This document shows, piece by piece, positions 44,590 through 54,818 of a stretch of DNA of 64,000 bases. Where the stretch lies: the NCBI GenBank assembly GCA_016808115.1, contig JAEQBH010004679.1, positions 62,001 through 126,000 on the forward strand, given 5' to 3'. This DNA comes from Tetrastigma voinierianum. Its lineage: Eukaryota; Streptophyta; Magnoliopsida; Vitales; Vitaceae. The notes under the pieces are model-generated. The model saw nothing but the letters and a program-made list of their open reading frames with translations. It did no database searches and was not told the origin of the DNA. A program made the translations under genes and the position numbers. The number at the start of each line of letters is the position of its first letter. Within the stretch, counting starts at the first letter, position 1.

Positions 44590-45300
44590 ATTTTCAGATC
44601 GAAGCTAGCCCCCTCGAACAACCGATTTCAAGAGCGCCATATAAGATGGCCTCGTAATTGAAAGAACTTAAGGTGCGTATGGAAGAAATGGTCATCAAGG
44701 GTTTGGCTGATCGAGCACATCTCCTCGGGGGGGAGCACCCTGGCTTTATTTGTGAAGAAGAAGGATCTGGGAGCATGCAGCGCTATGTATCGACATGAGA
44801 GCTGGAATAAAGTAAATAATACGTAATCGCATCCCTTCCGAGGATCGAGGATCTCTTTGATCGGGCCATGCGGAGCCAAGGTATTCTCCCAAGATCGACG
44901 GAGGTCGCTATCACGCTTGAGAGTTCATGATGAGGATGTTCCAAGACAAAGATCTTAACACGGTAATGGGCATTTTGAGTTTCTAGTCATGCCATTTGGA
45001 TTTACGGTTCTGTAAATTTTTATGGATCTCATGAATGTGGATTTTCAAAGCCTTACTTAGATCAGTTTGTGATCGTATTTATCGATCGATATACCGATAT
45101 ATTCGGCAAGGGAGAAGAACATGCAGAGTACTTAAGGATAATTTCAAACATTGCGGGAACATCGGGTTATATGCTAAACTAGTAAGTGTCATGGTTCGAC
45201 AAAGGTTTACTTTTCGGGGACACATAGCTTCTTGTAGAGGGGGTCTCAAAGTGATCCGCAGTAAGGTCGGTTATATCGAATTGGAAACCTCCTAATGAGT
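44590..45300 (+). pseudogene. Tekay-like reverse transcriptase relic
   Basis: Scattered over three frames: ELKELKVRMEEMVIKGLADR (44659-44718), LFVKKKDLG (44749-44773), LRVHDEDVPRQ (44920-44950), HFEFLVMPFGFT (44971-45006) and DQFVIVFI followed by an altered catalytic box (DRYTDIFG in place of DDILVYS, 45062-45110). Then EHAEYLRI and YAKLV. This is the palm region in the right order. The YVDD-type catalytic pair is disrupted by an insertion. Confidence 0.8.
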
Positions 45301-45369
45301 GTTAAGGTAGATAAGGAGTTTTCTCGGGTTTGCTGTATTACCGTAAGTTCATTGGAGAGGATTTCGAAG

Positions 45370-45850
45370 ATACCGCACCTTGACTAGACTGACGAGGAAA
45401 GAGGAACCGCTTTTATGGTCGAGGCTTGTCAAGAGTTTCTCATGAATTGAAAAGCGAGATTGACTCTTCGCCTCCCGCATTTACACTTCCATCAGTAAGG
45501 TGATGGCTTTGCAAAGGTATTGTGATGCTCTAGGCAAGGCTTAGGTTGTGTATTAATGCACGACAAGGTGATTGCATATGCTTTTAGGCAATTGAAGAAG
45601 CATGAAATTGCACTATCCTACACACGACTGAAGCCAGTAAATGTAGTATTTGGCCTTTGACGGACATGGAGGCATTACTTATACGGAGTGCCCCGTAGAA
45701 TTTTACCTATCATAAGAGCTTGTAGTATCTGCTACGTTGTATGAACCGAACATGAGACGTAGGAGATGGATTGAATCGATCAAGGATTATGAATGTACCA
45801 TTGAATATCATCCGAAAGGCGAACGTGGTGCAGATGCTCTGTGAAGACCC
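45370..45850 (+). pseudogene. Tekay-like RNase H relic
   Basis: LTRLTRKEEPLLWS-like, FHELKARLTSPPAFTLP-like pieces (45380-45490) and, in other frames, GKALGCVLMHDKVIAYAFRQ, LKKHEIALSYT, VVFGL and YLYGVP (45530-45690) follow the Ty3/gypsy RNase H. The final RRRWIESIKDYECTIEYHPK then GERGADAL (45760-45840) marks its end. The catalytic residues cannot be assessed because the frame changes at least four times. Confidence 0.75.
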
Positions 45851-46059
45851 ATGAGTTCCCATCGCACTCGAGGGTCGTGCATCTCCGCGACTCCACACCG
45901 AGGTCCCTGCGTGAGACTGAACTATTAGATCTCGAGCACCGTTAGCCACATTTCATGTACGCTCCGCGGTATTGATAGATAGATTAGAGAACTCGCATTC
46001 AAGATCCACGCATAGTGAATTTGAAATTATGAAGTAGAAGTCCGGGGCAACGAGAGGAT

Positions 46060-46800
46060 TTGTCATTGAGAGAGGATGGTACCGTGGTCGCGGGACAGGT
46101 TGTGTGTACTTTATGTAGGTGAAGTAAGGAGAGAGATTATGGAGGAAGCCCCATTCTCCGCTTTATGCTATGAACTGAAGCACACAAAGATGTATCATAC
46201 CCTAAAGGAACACCACCGGGTGGAAAGGTAATGTAAGAGGGGATATCGCAGTTCGTCTGCACGCCTCGCTACGCCAGTGAGCCGAACGCCGTAAGCCTCG
46301 CAGACTATTACGCCACCCCTGCCTCGTTGGAAATGGGGAGAGAATCACTATGGATTTTTGGTAGGACTTCCACGTCACGAGTGGCCACGACACGACATGT
46401 GGGTGATCAGGACGACCGACGAAATCAGCCCATTTCCCTCCCTATCAGAATACCGATTCATCGATAAGCCGCCCAATTCATACGTTAGGAGAGATTATCG
46501 ACCGCATGGCACGCCTCGCTTCCATTGCTCTCGCATGCAGATCCCCTGCCACTTAATGCTTCGGGGCCCACACAGAATGCCCTCGCACTAAACCGCATTT
46601 TAGTACGCTTTTCATCCACGCATGTGATGGCCAATCCGAGAGACTATACGACTTTAGAGGATATGCTAGGCATGTGTTCCTGAGTTTAGAGGAGTCAGAC
46701 ACCCATCTACCCTCGATGGAGTTTGCATACACACAGCTTATCGTAATTCGCATTGGTATGGCCCCTTATGAGGCTCTTTATGACGAAATGTCGAACTCCA
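46060..46800 (+). pseudogene. Tekay-like integrase relic
   Basis: The zinc-finger area around 46150-46290 (KHTKMYHTLKEHHRVE in a mixed frame) stands for HPGSTKMYRTLKEHYWW. The catalytic core gives HYGFLVGLPRHEWPRHDMWV then IRTTDEISPFPSLSEYRFID (46346-46460), where DFVxGLPR normally carries the first Asp, here changed to GFLVGLPR. RDYRPHGTPRFHCSRMQ follows, with SDRD lost. YDFRGYARHVFLSLEESDTH then LPSMEFAYT (46645-46730) and GMAPYEALYD end the core. Inactive. Confidence 0.8.
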
Positions 46801-47059
46801 AATTGGCTGGGACGAGGTGAAAGGGAAATTAGTAGGTCCTGAATTGTCCAAATGACTTGTGATAAGATCAAAGTTATAAGGGATAGACCGAAATTGCACA
46901 TGACCGATGTAGTGCTGATATGCGGACAATCGCCGTAGAGACCTAAAGTTCGAGGTAGGGATACGGTATTTTCGAGGATTTCCCATGGAAGGGCATTAAG
47001 ATTCGGGGAAACGTGGAAAGCTGAGTCCACGATATATCAATACAGATTGTTGAGAGGAT

Positions 47060-47353
47060 TGGAGAGGTGGCATATTGATTGAGTTGCCATCTGACCTCGA
47101 CATTCACGATGTTTTCCATAGTTTCTATGCTCCAAGTACATACTGCACTTTCACATGTATTGACAGAGCAAATCCTGAAATACAAGAGAATTCGACATAC
47201 GAAGAGGAACCGCGCATCCTTCACCGGCCGAGCAAGTTCCGCAACAAGACTATTCACCGGGTGGTATTAAAGTGGAGGAGCCATACAACAGAGGAAGCAT
47301 TGGGAGCTAGAGGCCCGATGCGCCCATCAGACTTCACTTGTTTTCCTGGATGA
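47060..47353 (+). pseudogene. Post-integrase C-terminal region, chromovirus-like
   Basis: HDVFHSFYAPSTYCTF-like (47100-47155), then RNKTIHRVVLKWRSHTTEEA and SDFTCFPG. This matches VFHVSMLRKY and LRNKxIPxVKVxWxxHxxEEATWE...YPxLFxG, the region after the integrase core of Tekay/Del chromoviruses, which is chromodomain-related. In the family it can steer insertion to particular chromatin. It is frameshifted near 47160 and ends in a natural stop at 47351-47353. Confidence 0.7.
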
Positions 47354-47411
47354 GGCATGTTCCTTTCTTTCTTTTGGAGTTTAGTCTATCATTTCCCAGA
47401 GACCCAAATGT

Positions 47412-47428
47412 CTCAAGGAGGAGGATTT
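47412..47428 (+). other. Polypurine tract
   Basis: CTCAAGGAGGAGGATTT lies directly before the 3' LTR start TGTAACG. It is the primer site for plus-strand DNA synthesis. It is well preserved compared with the genes. Confidence 0.8.
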
Positions 47429-50400
47429 TGTAACGCCCGCCCCGAGAGAGTGCATGTACATGATACCGTAGGGCGTATAAGAGCACCAAGTGTCACATAG
47501 TAGTATTTTGAGATTAAAGCAGGAAATGAAAGTTTATGGAACCTAGAATTATGGTATTAAAAACAAGGGTACAATTGTCATTTAGCAAAGGATTATGAAG
47601 ATTATTAAGTGTAGAGATGGGCCATAATACAAATTTCATAAGGCAATCAGAAAATTGAAAGCATGAGGCTATTTGCAAATTAAAGGAAATGTTAAAATAA
47701 TAAAAGGGAGAAAACAAAAGCCAAACATTCATTTGTCTTCAAAAGGCTAGGGTTCATGAGGAGAGAAAGGAAAATGGAGAAAGGAGAGAAAAGAGAGGAA
47801 AGAAGAGAGAAAGGGAAGAAAATGGGCGGAGCAAGGCGGATGCGATTTTCTTCTTCTCCTTCGCTTTCCAAGTGCTCTACAAGTGGTAGCAAGGGAGAGG
47901 AGCCAAAGGAAACCAAGAACAAGTAAGTTTTAATGGTGGTGCGAGGTTTGATAAGTTATGTCTAATGTCTTGAATTTTTCAGTATGGGATGTTAAATTGG
48001 TGGTATTTGTAAGGTTTAATGGTGCTGATTTTGATATCAATTGAGAAGGAAATGGATTAGTTAGTTTTGAAAAAGAAAGTGAGGGAATTGTTAGGATTTG
48101 ATAGGGAATTGTAGTGTTTGCGTTGAAATGGGTATATGCATCGACGGGAGTTGTTTAGAGGAAAAAGTGTGGAAGAGAAACACATTCTGTCATTTTCTTA
48201 GTAAATTTCCCAGACAGAAATCTCGTTTCCCCTGCTTGACCAGTTTCAGATTTTTGACCATAACCGCTCATTTCTTATTCGATTTGAGTGATTCAAGTGG
48301 CTAATTAAACTAGACTTCAAGGAGAATGATCCATATAGAAATAGTCATTGTCAAATTCTGATTATAAGTGGCCTAAAAATTCACCATAATGACAATATGT
48401 GTTTAACGCTCTGGTTTCTGCGATGCGAATGCTCTGTTTTCCTGTTTCACCATTTGTCGATTTTGACCATAACTTGCTCATTTCTGATCCGATTTGAGTG
48501 ATTCAAGTTGCTGGTTAAAATAGGCTTCTAAGGGAAAAATTTATCTGAAGGAAGTTTAAGCAAATTGTAATCCCAAAGTGTCCATAAAATTTGTCAAAGT
48601 GGAGCTATGTGCAGATTCTGTTCTGCCAAATTGAGTCATTTAGATGTAATAACTTGTGTTATGTGGTTGAGGGCCTTAGAGAAGGAATTTTAAATTGAAA
48701 ATTTAAAGAGATGCTGATATATAAAGGACTGATCTGAGAGTCATAAATTTTGAAGACCGTTTGAATAATTTTTGAGTCATAAAGTCTATAGGAGTATTGT
48801 TGGAAAAGGTTGGCCAAAATGAGTGGGTTTTTAGTGCTTAAGGGTAATTTGTTCAGTTGGCTTTAAAATGAATGTATGGTGGATTAAAATGGAAGTTATG
48901 ATTAATGTATAGTTGTGGTTTTCTTGGAAAAGGTGAAAAGGATTTGATCGGACGGAAACGGGATTCACTTGAAGCAAGCCGGGATTGAGTTTTGCAGAAC
49001 TGATGAAATGATATTTTGAAAACTGAGCTAAAAGTGAATGGTTTTAATGTTAAACTCGAAAGTTTATTGAAATGTTTATGTAAATGTTAAGGCATATGGA
49101 AAATATTTATCTTTGCATCAATATATATATTTATATGTATATGAAAATAGTGCGCATATGTTAAAGTATTATGAAAGTTTTAACATGTATAAAGAATGCA
49201 TATGTGTTTTAATGATAAAGTAAAGATTTAAATGTATTTATAAATGTATTTTGGAAGAATGTTTTGATCGATGGTTACCCTAAACCTCCTATGACTATGA
49301 CTGATATCTACGTATACCTTAAGCGTGTAAGGATTTAGAGGGTAAAGTTATAGGTTACTAACTGAGGGAGGGAATTAGTGTCTGTAGTAATATCCTTACA
49401 CGTGATAAGGTGCTATGGATCGAACTCCTATGCAAAGCGTGAGTTTCTCCGCAGTCAGAAGGGCAGACTGAACGCGATCGTCCTCACTGCTAGCACTGTG
49501 AACCGGTTTCTGTGTTTATTCCCCTGGGTTCCATCAGAAAGAAAGAAATAAAGACAGAAAGTTTAAGGCATAAATGGATTTTAATTGTATAAGTATTTAT
49601 TATAATGAAAGAAAGAAAGTTTACGGCATAAATGTTTAAAACATAAATTGATTTTAATTGTACAGTATATTATTTGATATATATCGAAAATGTTATTTAA
49701 ATGAAAATGTACACTCACCGGTCTTTAGCTCATTCTTTTCCCGCATGTTTCAAAACATTTTCAGGACCCGAGATAGGTGCGCAGGTAGAGCGTCCCTGGG
49801 CAAAGGAATGAGCCATCATGAGACAACGCCTGCGGATTTCATTGTATATATAATTTTCCGTGACTGTATATGTTGAATATTTGAGCATGGATATATGTAT
49901 AATATAAAGTTGAAAAGAAATCCACGTGGGCTTTGATCCTCAAAGGGACGAGGTACGTAGCGCCTGGCTTAAGTCCCACTGCTCCAATCTTTTGATAAAA
50001 ACAAATGCATGGATTTGAAGAAGTTTCAAATGTTTTGATGATTGAAATGAATAAATTGTATATATGTATATACTATGTTTGATTTGGTTGTGGACGAGGA
50101 GTCCTAAAACGGAAGTTGAGAAGTTGAGGATGGAAAGATTAGAAGTGTTTTTAAATGTTTTCGCAGGTTTTGTAAATTTGGGAAAGTCCGAAAAACAGAA
50201 GAAACTCTGGCCAATTTTTCTGAAAAATCTAAGCGTTTGAAAAAGAAAAGAAAAGAAAAAAATTTTTACCACTTCGCTTCCGCATTATTTTCTAAAGATA
50301 TGTTAAGGATTGAAAGCGGGTTCGCCTATGGATTTTATTTGACTCGTTTTAAGGAAAAGTTTCTATATCCATCGGAAGCACGGAGGTCCTCTTGCCACAT

Positions 50401-50589
50401 GAGGTTAATCCGGGTCGGGATCCTTCATTGTAAGTTGGGTAAAGCTCCCCGAACAAAGGAGACTGTACCCGATTTTATGGATCCCAATAAATGGGACAAA
50501 ACAGTGTGGTATCGGGTCACCCGAAATCCACAAGAATTCCGCGGGTTGACGGGTTGTCAACGGGACCCCCGGATTTGGGGTGTCATACA
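47429..50589 (+). repeat. 3' LTR of the Tekay-like element
   Basis: It starts TGTAACGCCCGCCCCGAGAG and is colinear with 39702-42690, including the purine leader (47757-47835), paired CATAACYGCTCATTTCT blocks (48256, 48468) and CTTACACGTGATAAGGTGCT (49393). From about 50430 the tail differs from the 5' LTR: it is GC-rich (GGGTTGACGGGTTGTCAACG) and ends GGATTTGGGGTGTCATACA. The end position is inferred from that ACA terminus. Confidence 0.7.
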
Positions 50590-51340
50590 TGTGAAATGAA
50601 TTCTTTTTGAAGTGTGTTTGATTTTATGAGAAGAATAATGTTTGTTTGTCATTTGCTCATCATTGATTTGTATCTGTTGTGATTCGTGCAACAATGGTGA
50701 TTAAAACATAAAAAGAAAACAAGAACTTGATGGTGATTAAACTTTCACTATATATTTGAAATAGGGTTACATATGAGAGTATTTATAATAACCCTTCATA
50801 TAAGCAAATTATGAAAATACCTCTATACCGTGAACATACCGTACTATACACAGAATATACTACACATGACTCAAAACTCATCAAGGCCTTATTAGCTTTA
50901 ACCCAGGAACAAAATATCTGTGATCATGAATATCATATCCAGACTTGGATTTACGATATATTTCCAAAATACTCAGAACATCGTGGATATTGTTACAAAA
51001 TATCTAGCTAAAATTAACAAAAATACTTTGAAATTCATGGAAATACTTTGTTGAACTATAAAAAAGACATAAATAAGCAAATATACATTTATTGAAAACA
51101 ATATTCATTATAATTTATCGAGAAATTATATTACAATAGTAATTGAAAACCAAAATGAAGACCAATATGGCTCTATTACATTATTTGATGAAGGGATCTC
51201 ATCTTAATGAAGACAATATTCATAATAGATATTTAGATGAGAGAAGGTCTCATAAAGAAAAAAATAATTTGAGAGTTAAATGGAGCTGATGTGTATGAAT
51301 GAGTTTGTAAAGAGACCTGTATGATTTTAGGGGGGATTTA
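50590..51340. other. AT-rich noncoding stretch
   Basis: No gene recognised. A 66-codon frame at 50811-51011 has no known motif. The TATTTATAATAACCCTTC phrase at 50780 recalls leader regions of copia-type LTRs, but no pair was found. Confidence 0.4.
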
Positions 51341-51359
51341 TTGAATTTTTTGGAGTCAA

Positions 51360-51670
51360 AATAGTCATTACCGATATTTTACCGATATTTACCGATATAT
51401 CTTCGATATTTACTAATATTTTACCAATAGTTACCGATATATCTCCGATATTTACTGATATTTTATCGATATTTTTTCAGAAATTCCAGCACATGCGTGC
51501 ATGAAATAAAGTCTCGAAATTTCGTAGAAATATCGGGAATTTCCGATATTTCGCCGATATTTCGACGATTTTTCTGATTTTTCTCCGATTTTTTGGCCAA
51601 CTGACTATCAATTGGAAATTTCTTTTCGGGGCCCGTCGATAACCAATATTTCGACCGAAAAAACCGAAAT
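51360..51670. repeat. CCGATATTT-rich repeat
   Basis: Variants of ACCGATATTT and TCCGATATTTACT recur about 12 times between 51371 and 51560 with 10-15 base spacing. ATATCGGGAATTTCCGATAT (51530-51549) forms an inverted pair. The second half (51541-51660) uses TTTCGACGATTTTTCTGATT-like sequence. It is noncoding; possibly the sub-terminal part of a DNA transposon. Confidence 0.6.
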
Positions 51671-51723
51671 TTTGTTCCTTGGCTTTAACATGTCATTTGT
51701 CTTTAGAAGTCAAGCAAAAGCCT

Positions 51724-51912
51724 TAGGGCTTGTTTGGTTTCGTTTGAAACCGCTTTCTCGCTCTTAAAACAAAGACAACAAGGAAAACATGGAGAACAAG
51801 CTTGGTTCTCAAAACACAAAAAACACTAAATTAAGATAATAAGAATAGCTGCAGAATACAAACCTCGTTTCGCATTAGTTTTCAAAATAGCACTCAAACA
51901 GGAACCCTTAGG
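51724..51912. mobile_element. MITE, 'GGGCTTGTTTGGTTTC' ends
   Basis: GGGCTTGTTTGGTTTC (left) and CAAACAGGAACCC (right, complement GGGTTCCTGTTTG) form short terminal inverted repeats, and CTTAG/TTAGG occur outside on both sides. The interior has AACAAGGAAAACATGGAGAA and CTCAAAACACAAAAAACACT, shared with related copies at 31.0, 53.1 and 55.3 kb. Confidence 0.6.
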
Positions 51913-52069
51913 TTTTCGATTGTCCGCCAGGGGTAAAGAAACCAAACTATCCTTGTATAACTGCACAAGGTCAATGAACGCCAATTTAGAAACTCTTCAT
52001 AGAACTCTACCCCAAACCAGAGGACTAGCTCCATGCTTAAAAGAGGGCAAATCATCAATATATGCAATT

Positions 52070-52520
52070 AGTTTTTTTTTTTTTGACAATAAACACTTCA
52101 AATACATCAGAAGAACTGTTCCCACTAGGACTCAAACCTAGGACCTCTCCCCTCCTTATGCTTTGCCTTTTTGAAACATTAAGCTCTCTACCACAATGAA
52201 CTAGACATGATGGACAAGCAAACAAAGCAGTACCAATAAAATTTGGACACAAAGCAGTTTCAACACAACTTTATGACAAATCAAAAGTGGACTGAATTCA
52301 TACTATGAGGTACTACTTTCTTTCTTTTTTGCTATTCCCATTGGGACTAGAACCTGAAACCTTCCATAATCCCATCATCCCAACCCTTTACCATTAGTAG
52401 TTTACAAACTAATAACTTATAATTATTAATAATTTCTTTAGGAAATAGATTTGATTTTGTAGTCTAATGTTCTCACAAGTTGTTAGAAGACAATCTTTTT
52501 CAAGCAAATAAATCAAGAAT
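52070..52520 (-). repeat. Repeat unit with two tRNA-like (SINE) modules, copy 2
   Basis: It is colinear with 10113-10525 over about 400 bp, including the noncoding middle (ATTTGGACACAAAGCAGTTT, CAAATCAAAAGTGGACTGAA) and the AT-rich end. On the minus strand module 1 reads CATTGTGGTAGAGAGCTTAA ... GGTTTGAGTCCTAG and then, further on, an A14 run (complement of 52071-52084) like a SINE tail. Module 2 (complement of 52336-52410) reads TAATGGTAAAGGGTTGGG ... CAGGTTCTAGTCCC with an A-rich tail. This fits two head-to-tail tRNA-derived SINEs. Confidence 0.6.
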
Positions 52521-53104
52521 AATCACATGTAGTTATGAAAGGAAACATCATTGTACAACTAAAGAATGCCTTAACAATCAAAGAAGGTAGGCAATAACAA
52601 TAAAAGAGTTAGAATCAATATTATTGAAAAGCCAGCTTTGAATTCTTGGATGGACAGGATATGCATATAAAATTGAGGCTCAAAGAACACGATGAGAAAG
52701 AACAGGATGGAATAGAATTTCCTTGAACCATCACCACTATTAGGAATAAACACATAAAATGAAAAGAAACTACAACATTGATTAACCTTCAAGGGCAAGA
52801 TGCTTATATGCAATGATAAATTTGAGAAAAATGGAAAAAACAATGGCCATATGCAAGCTCTCTAAGTAAGAACCTTCGACGCTTTATTATTATTATTATT
52901 AATATTTGTAAATAATGATAGTCTTTCATGGTTAATTGGTACAACAAATGTTCACAAGCAACACCTATTTTCTACCATGATAATTACTATTTTAAAGTGT
53001 CATAATGGAAATAAAAGCTTCCTAAGATCTGCAGTGGAGGCGTACTAATGTAAAGCACAGCCTCGGCCAAATCCTTGGAGCTGCAAGAACCGGGAATAAT
53101 AATA
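52521..53104. other. Noncoding stretch
   Basis: No gene recognised. A minus frame at 52571-52843 is Phe/Leu/Ser-rich with two hydrophobic runs and no family I know. TTATTATTATTATTAATATT at 52885 is a short microsatellite. Confidence 0.4.
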
Positions 53105-53310
53105 TAAAGAACAGAATTTGAGAACACAAATAACACTATTTTTGTGTTCTCTAAAAATTTTTCTTGTTATCTTGATTTAGTATTTTCTATGTTTTTCCGA
53201 ATAGTTAAAAATTGGGCATCAAACGTATTCTTCATGTTTTCCTTGTTCTCCTTGTTTTTGAGAACAGAAAATAGTTTTTAAAAACAAAAACCAAGCAGAC
53301 CCTTAGCTTC
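53105..53310. mobile_element. MITE, same family as 31.0 and 55.3 kb
   Basis: GAGAACACAAATAACACTAT and TTTTTGTGTTCTCT near the left, GTTTTCCTTGTTCTCCTTGT and AACCAAGCAGACCCTTAG at the right. The right end is the complement of the GGGTCTGCTTGGTT-type terminus. Noncoding. Confidence 0.5.
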
Positions 53311-53424
53311 TTTTGGCAAAAGAAATTGCAAGAAGTTCATGAATCAAACAGACAACTGGTTCCCAACAATTAGAAATACACCCACTTACTTAATCATTGA
53401 ATTCACTATAGACTAAGGTGGCAT

Positions 53425-53870
53425 TTGTTTTTTCACTCAATGCTAAATAGAACTTTTTTCAACTTAATGTTAAATAGTATTTAATAGTATTAAGTAGTAA
53501 GGCGGAGTTTGTTTTTTTTACTTAATGCTGAATATAATTTTTTTTAGCTTAATGCTAAATAATACTTAATAGTATTAAGTATTAAGTTGTTTGTTCTTTT
53601 TACAATTTGGTAGTAAATGCTGCTAGTTCTCATCTTTGTTGGGTAAATGTAGTGTTTCTTGTTTTGGAATATGATTTTTTCTTAATAGAAAAAGCTAAAT
53701 ATTTTAGCTTTTTCTATTCATAATTTTTTTTAAAAAATTTTAATAATAAGTTGTGAAAAAATTAAAAAACAAACAGGTTAAATGCTTAGCTTTCAGCAAA
53801 AAGTTAAAATAGCTTTCAGTAAAAAGCAAAAAGCTAGTTTCCATTGCAAAGTGGTCAAATTAAAATATCG
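53425..53870. mobile_element. AT-rich MITE-like unit with repeated TTAATGCTAAATA
   Basis: TTTGTTTTTTCACTCAATGC (53426) and GGAGTTTGTTTTTTTTACTT (53504) begin two similar sub-units of about 80 bp, each with CTTAATGNTAAATARTA and AATAGTATTAAGTA. The complement of AAACAAACAGG (53766) supplies an opposite end. Likely two nested copies of a small hAT-like MITE; ends unsure. Confidence 0.45.
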
Positions 53871-53879
53871 CTCGAGTCA

Positions 53880-54578
53880 TTAGTTGTTCAATAAGTTCTA
53901 GTAGTCAGTCAGCAGGATAACAATCAATTTAAAAAAAGGAAAAAGGGAAAGAAAAAAGAAAAATATTTAAAAAAGGGTTAGTCAAATTCATTCATTTACA
54001 TATATTTGATCTTCCTGACATGAATAAAGATACTGGATATGGAAACAACACCCGTCAATAATTTTATGTCATACTCATGTCTCATCCATCATAGAGTTGG
54101 ATTATATACATTTACTATATATGCCTCTCAAATGCCACATTAATAGACTATTTTATCTACAAATACATTGGCATATTTATTTGCAAACTACATTCTTTGG
54201 TTGACCAAATAACAAAATATTATGTTCACTAATTAGGAAATTAGAGAATTTTAATTATAAATAGTGTAACTGAATCATTTTATCCAAAAGCAATTAAATA
54301 TTCAGAACTATTTGTTGTGGCCTAGCTTCCTACTATTGTGTAATATAAAACTGTTGCGATATTGGGTTAATAGTCAAAGATTCTCTATTGTAATTCATGT
54401 GCCTTCATATTCAGCTACCTTGCTTTCTATTTTTAGTGGTTAATGATAGTCTCTGTAACTAGGAAACAGAATTTCTGATTTACAATGGCTAACTAACTCA
54501 CCTCTGATGATTTGGAATAAACAATCAATCGGGTTTATATGCTTTTAGTTTCTCACTGGATGTCATTTCTTGTGGCAG
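53880..54578 (+). other. Probable intron or upstream DNA of the PNPO-like exon
   Basis: AT-rich, ending in a splice acceptor TTTCTTGTGGCAG at 54566-54578. I found no earlier exon of the same gene anywhere to the left, so either the rest lies outside the window or this exon is an isolated fragment. Confidence 0.4.
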
Positions 54579-54818
54579 CCATCAGAGGCAAAGCTGATAT
54601 GGGTCGATCGGTTAGGCTTTGACATGCGTATTTACTCCCCTCAGAAAGATGTCTTTGAGGTTCGAATTCCTTTCCCTAGAGAAGTGGCAGATGAGAAGGG
54701 TGCAAAGTCATCATTCAATAGTATGTCCCAACTTGCGTGGGAGGTGGAGAAGAACTACAATGCTCCGGATTTTAAGAAGGTGAAACAACTGAAGCAAATC
54801 ACATACAGAGGACAGTAA
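54579..54818 (+). CDS. Exon of PNPO/HugZ-like flavin-binding family protein (C-terminal)
   Basis: An intact 79-codon exon starts right after the acceptor AG (54577-54578): PSEAKLIWVDRLGFDMRIYS, then DVFEVRIPFPREVADEKGAK and MSQLAWEVEKNY, with a Lys-rich end (KKVKQLKQI). The pattern (xx.IWVDRLGFD.R...VRIPFPR.V.DEKGAKS) fits my memory of the C-terminal DUF2470-type domain of plant pyridoxamine-phosphate-oxidase-like proteins, related to haem-degrading HugZ and usually plastid-targeted; their substrate is uncertain. The frame meets TAA at 54816-54818, but the same bases form a donor (CAGTAAGTG), so it may be the last exon or an internal one. It is the only undamaged conserved coding segment in the window. 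Alternative: retained fragment of a dead gene. Confidence 0.55.
   Translation, partial: PSEAKLIWVDRLGFDMRIYSPQKDVFEVRIPFPREVADEKGAKSSFNSMSQLAWEVEKNYNAPDFKKVKQLKQITYRGQ

Larger units (their letters stand above)
39702..50589 (+). mobile_element. Tekay-like Ty3/gypsy LTR retrotransposon, decayed
   Basis: Two LTRs of about 3 kb (39702- and 47429-) start with the same TGTAACGCCC and GAGAGAGTG. Between them lie gag, protease, RT, RNase H, integrase and a polypurine tract in + strand Ty3/gypsy order. The long LTRs, the Met-tRNA-like PBS remnant and a C-terminal region after integrase like that of chromoviruses suggest the Del/Tekay clade. All genes are broken. No target-site duplication was found (TTGTA before, TGTGA after), and the LTR ends differ, so one end may be recombinant or truncated. 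Confidence 0.8.

Noticed and set aside
50237..50599. 120-codon frame at the 3' LTR end
   Set aside because: It runs through LTR sequence and the mismatched tail; no domain and not conserved in the 5' LTR.
51920..52141. Short frame that could be a gene fragment
   Set aside because: It overlaps the SINE unit and a MITE edge and shows no recognisable family.
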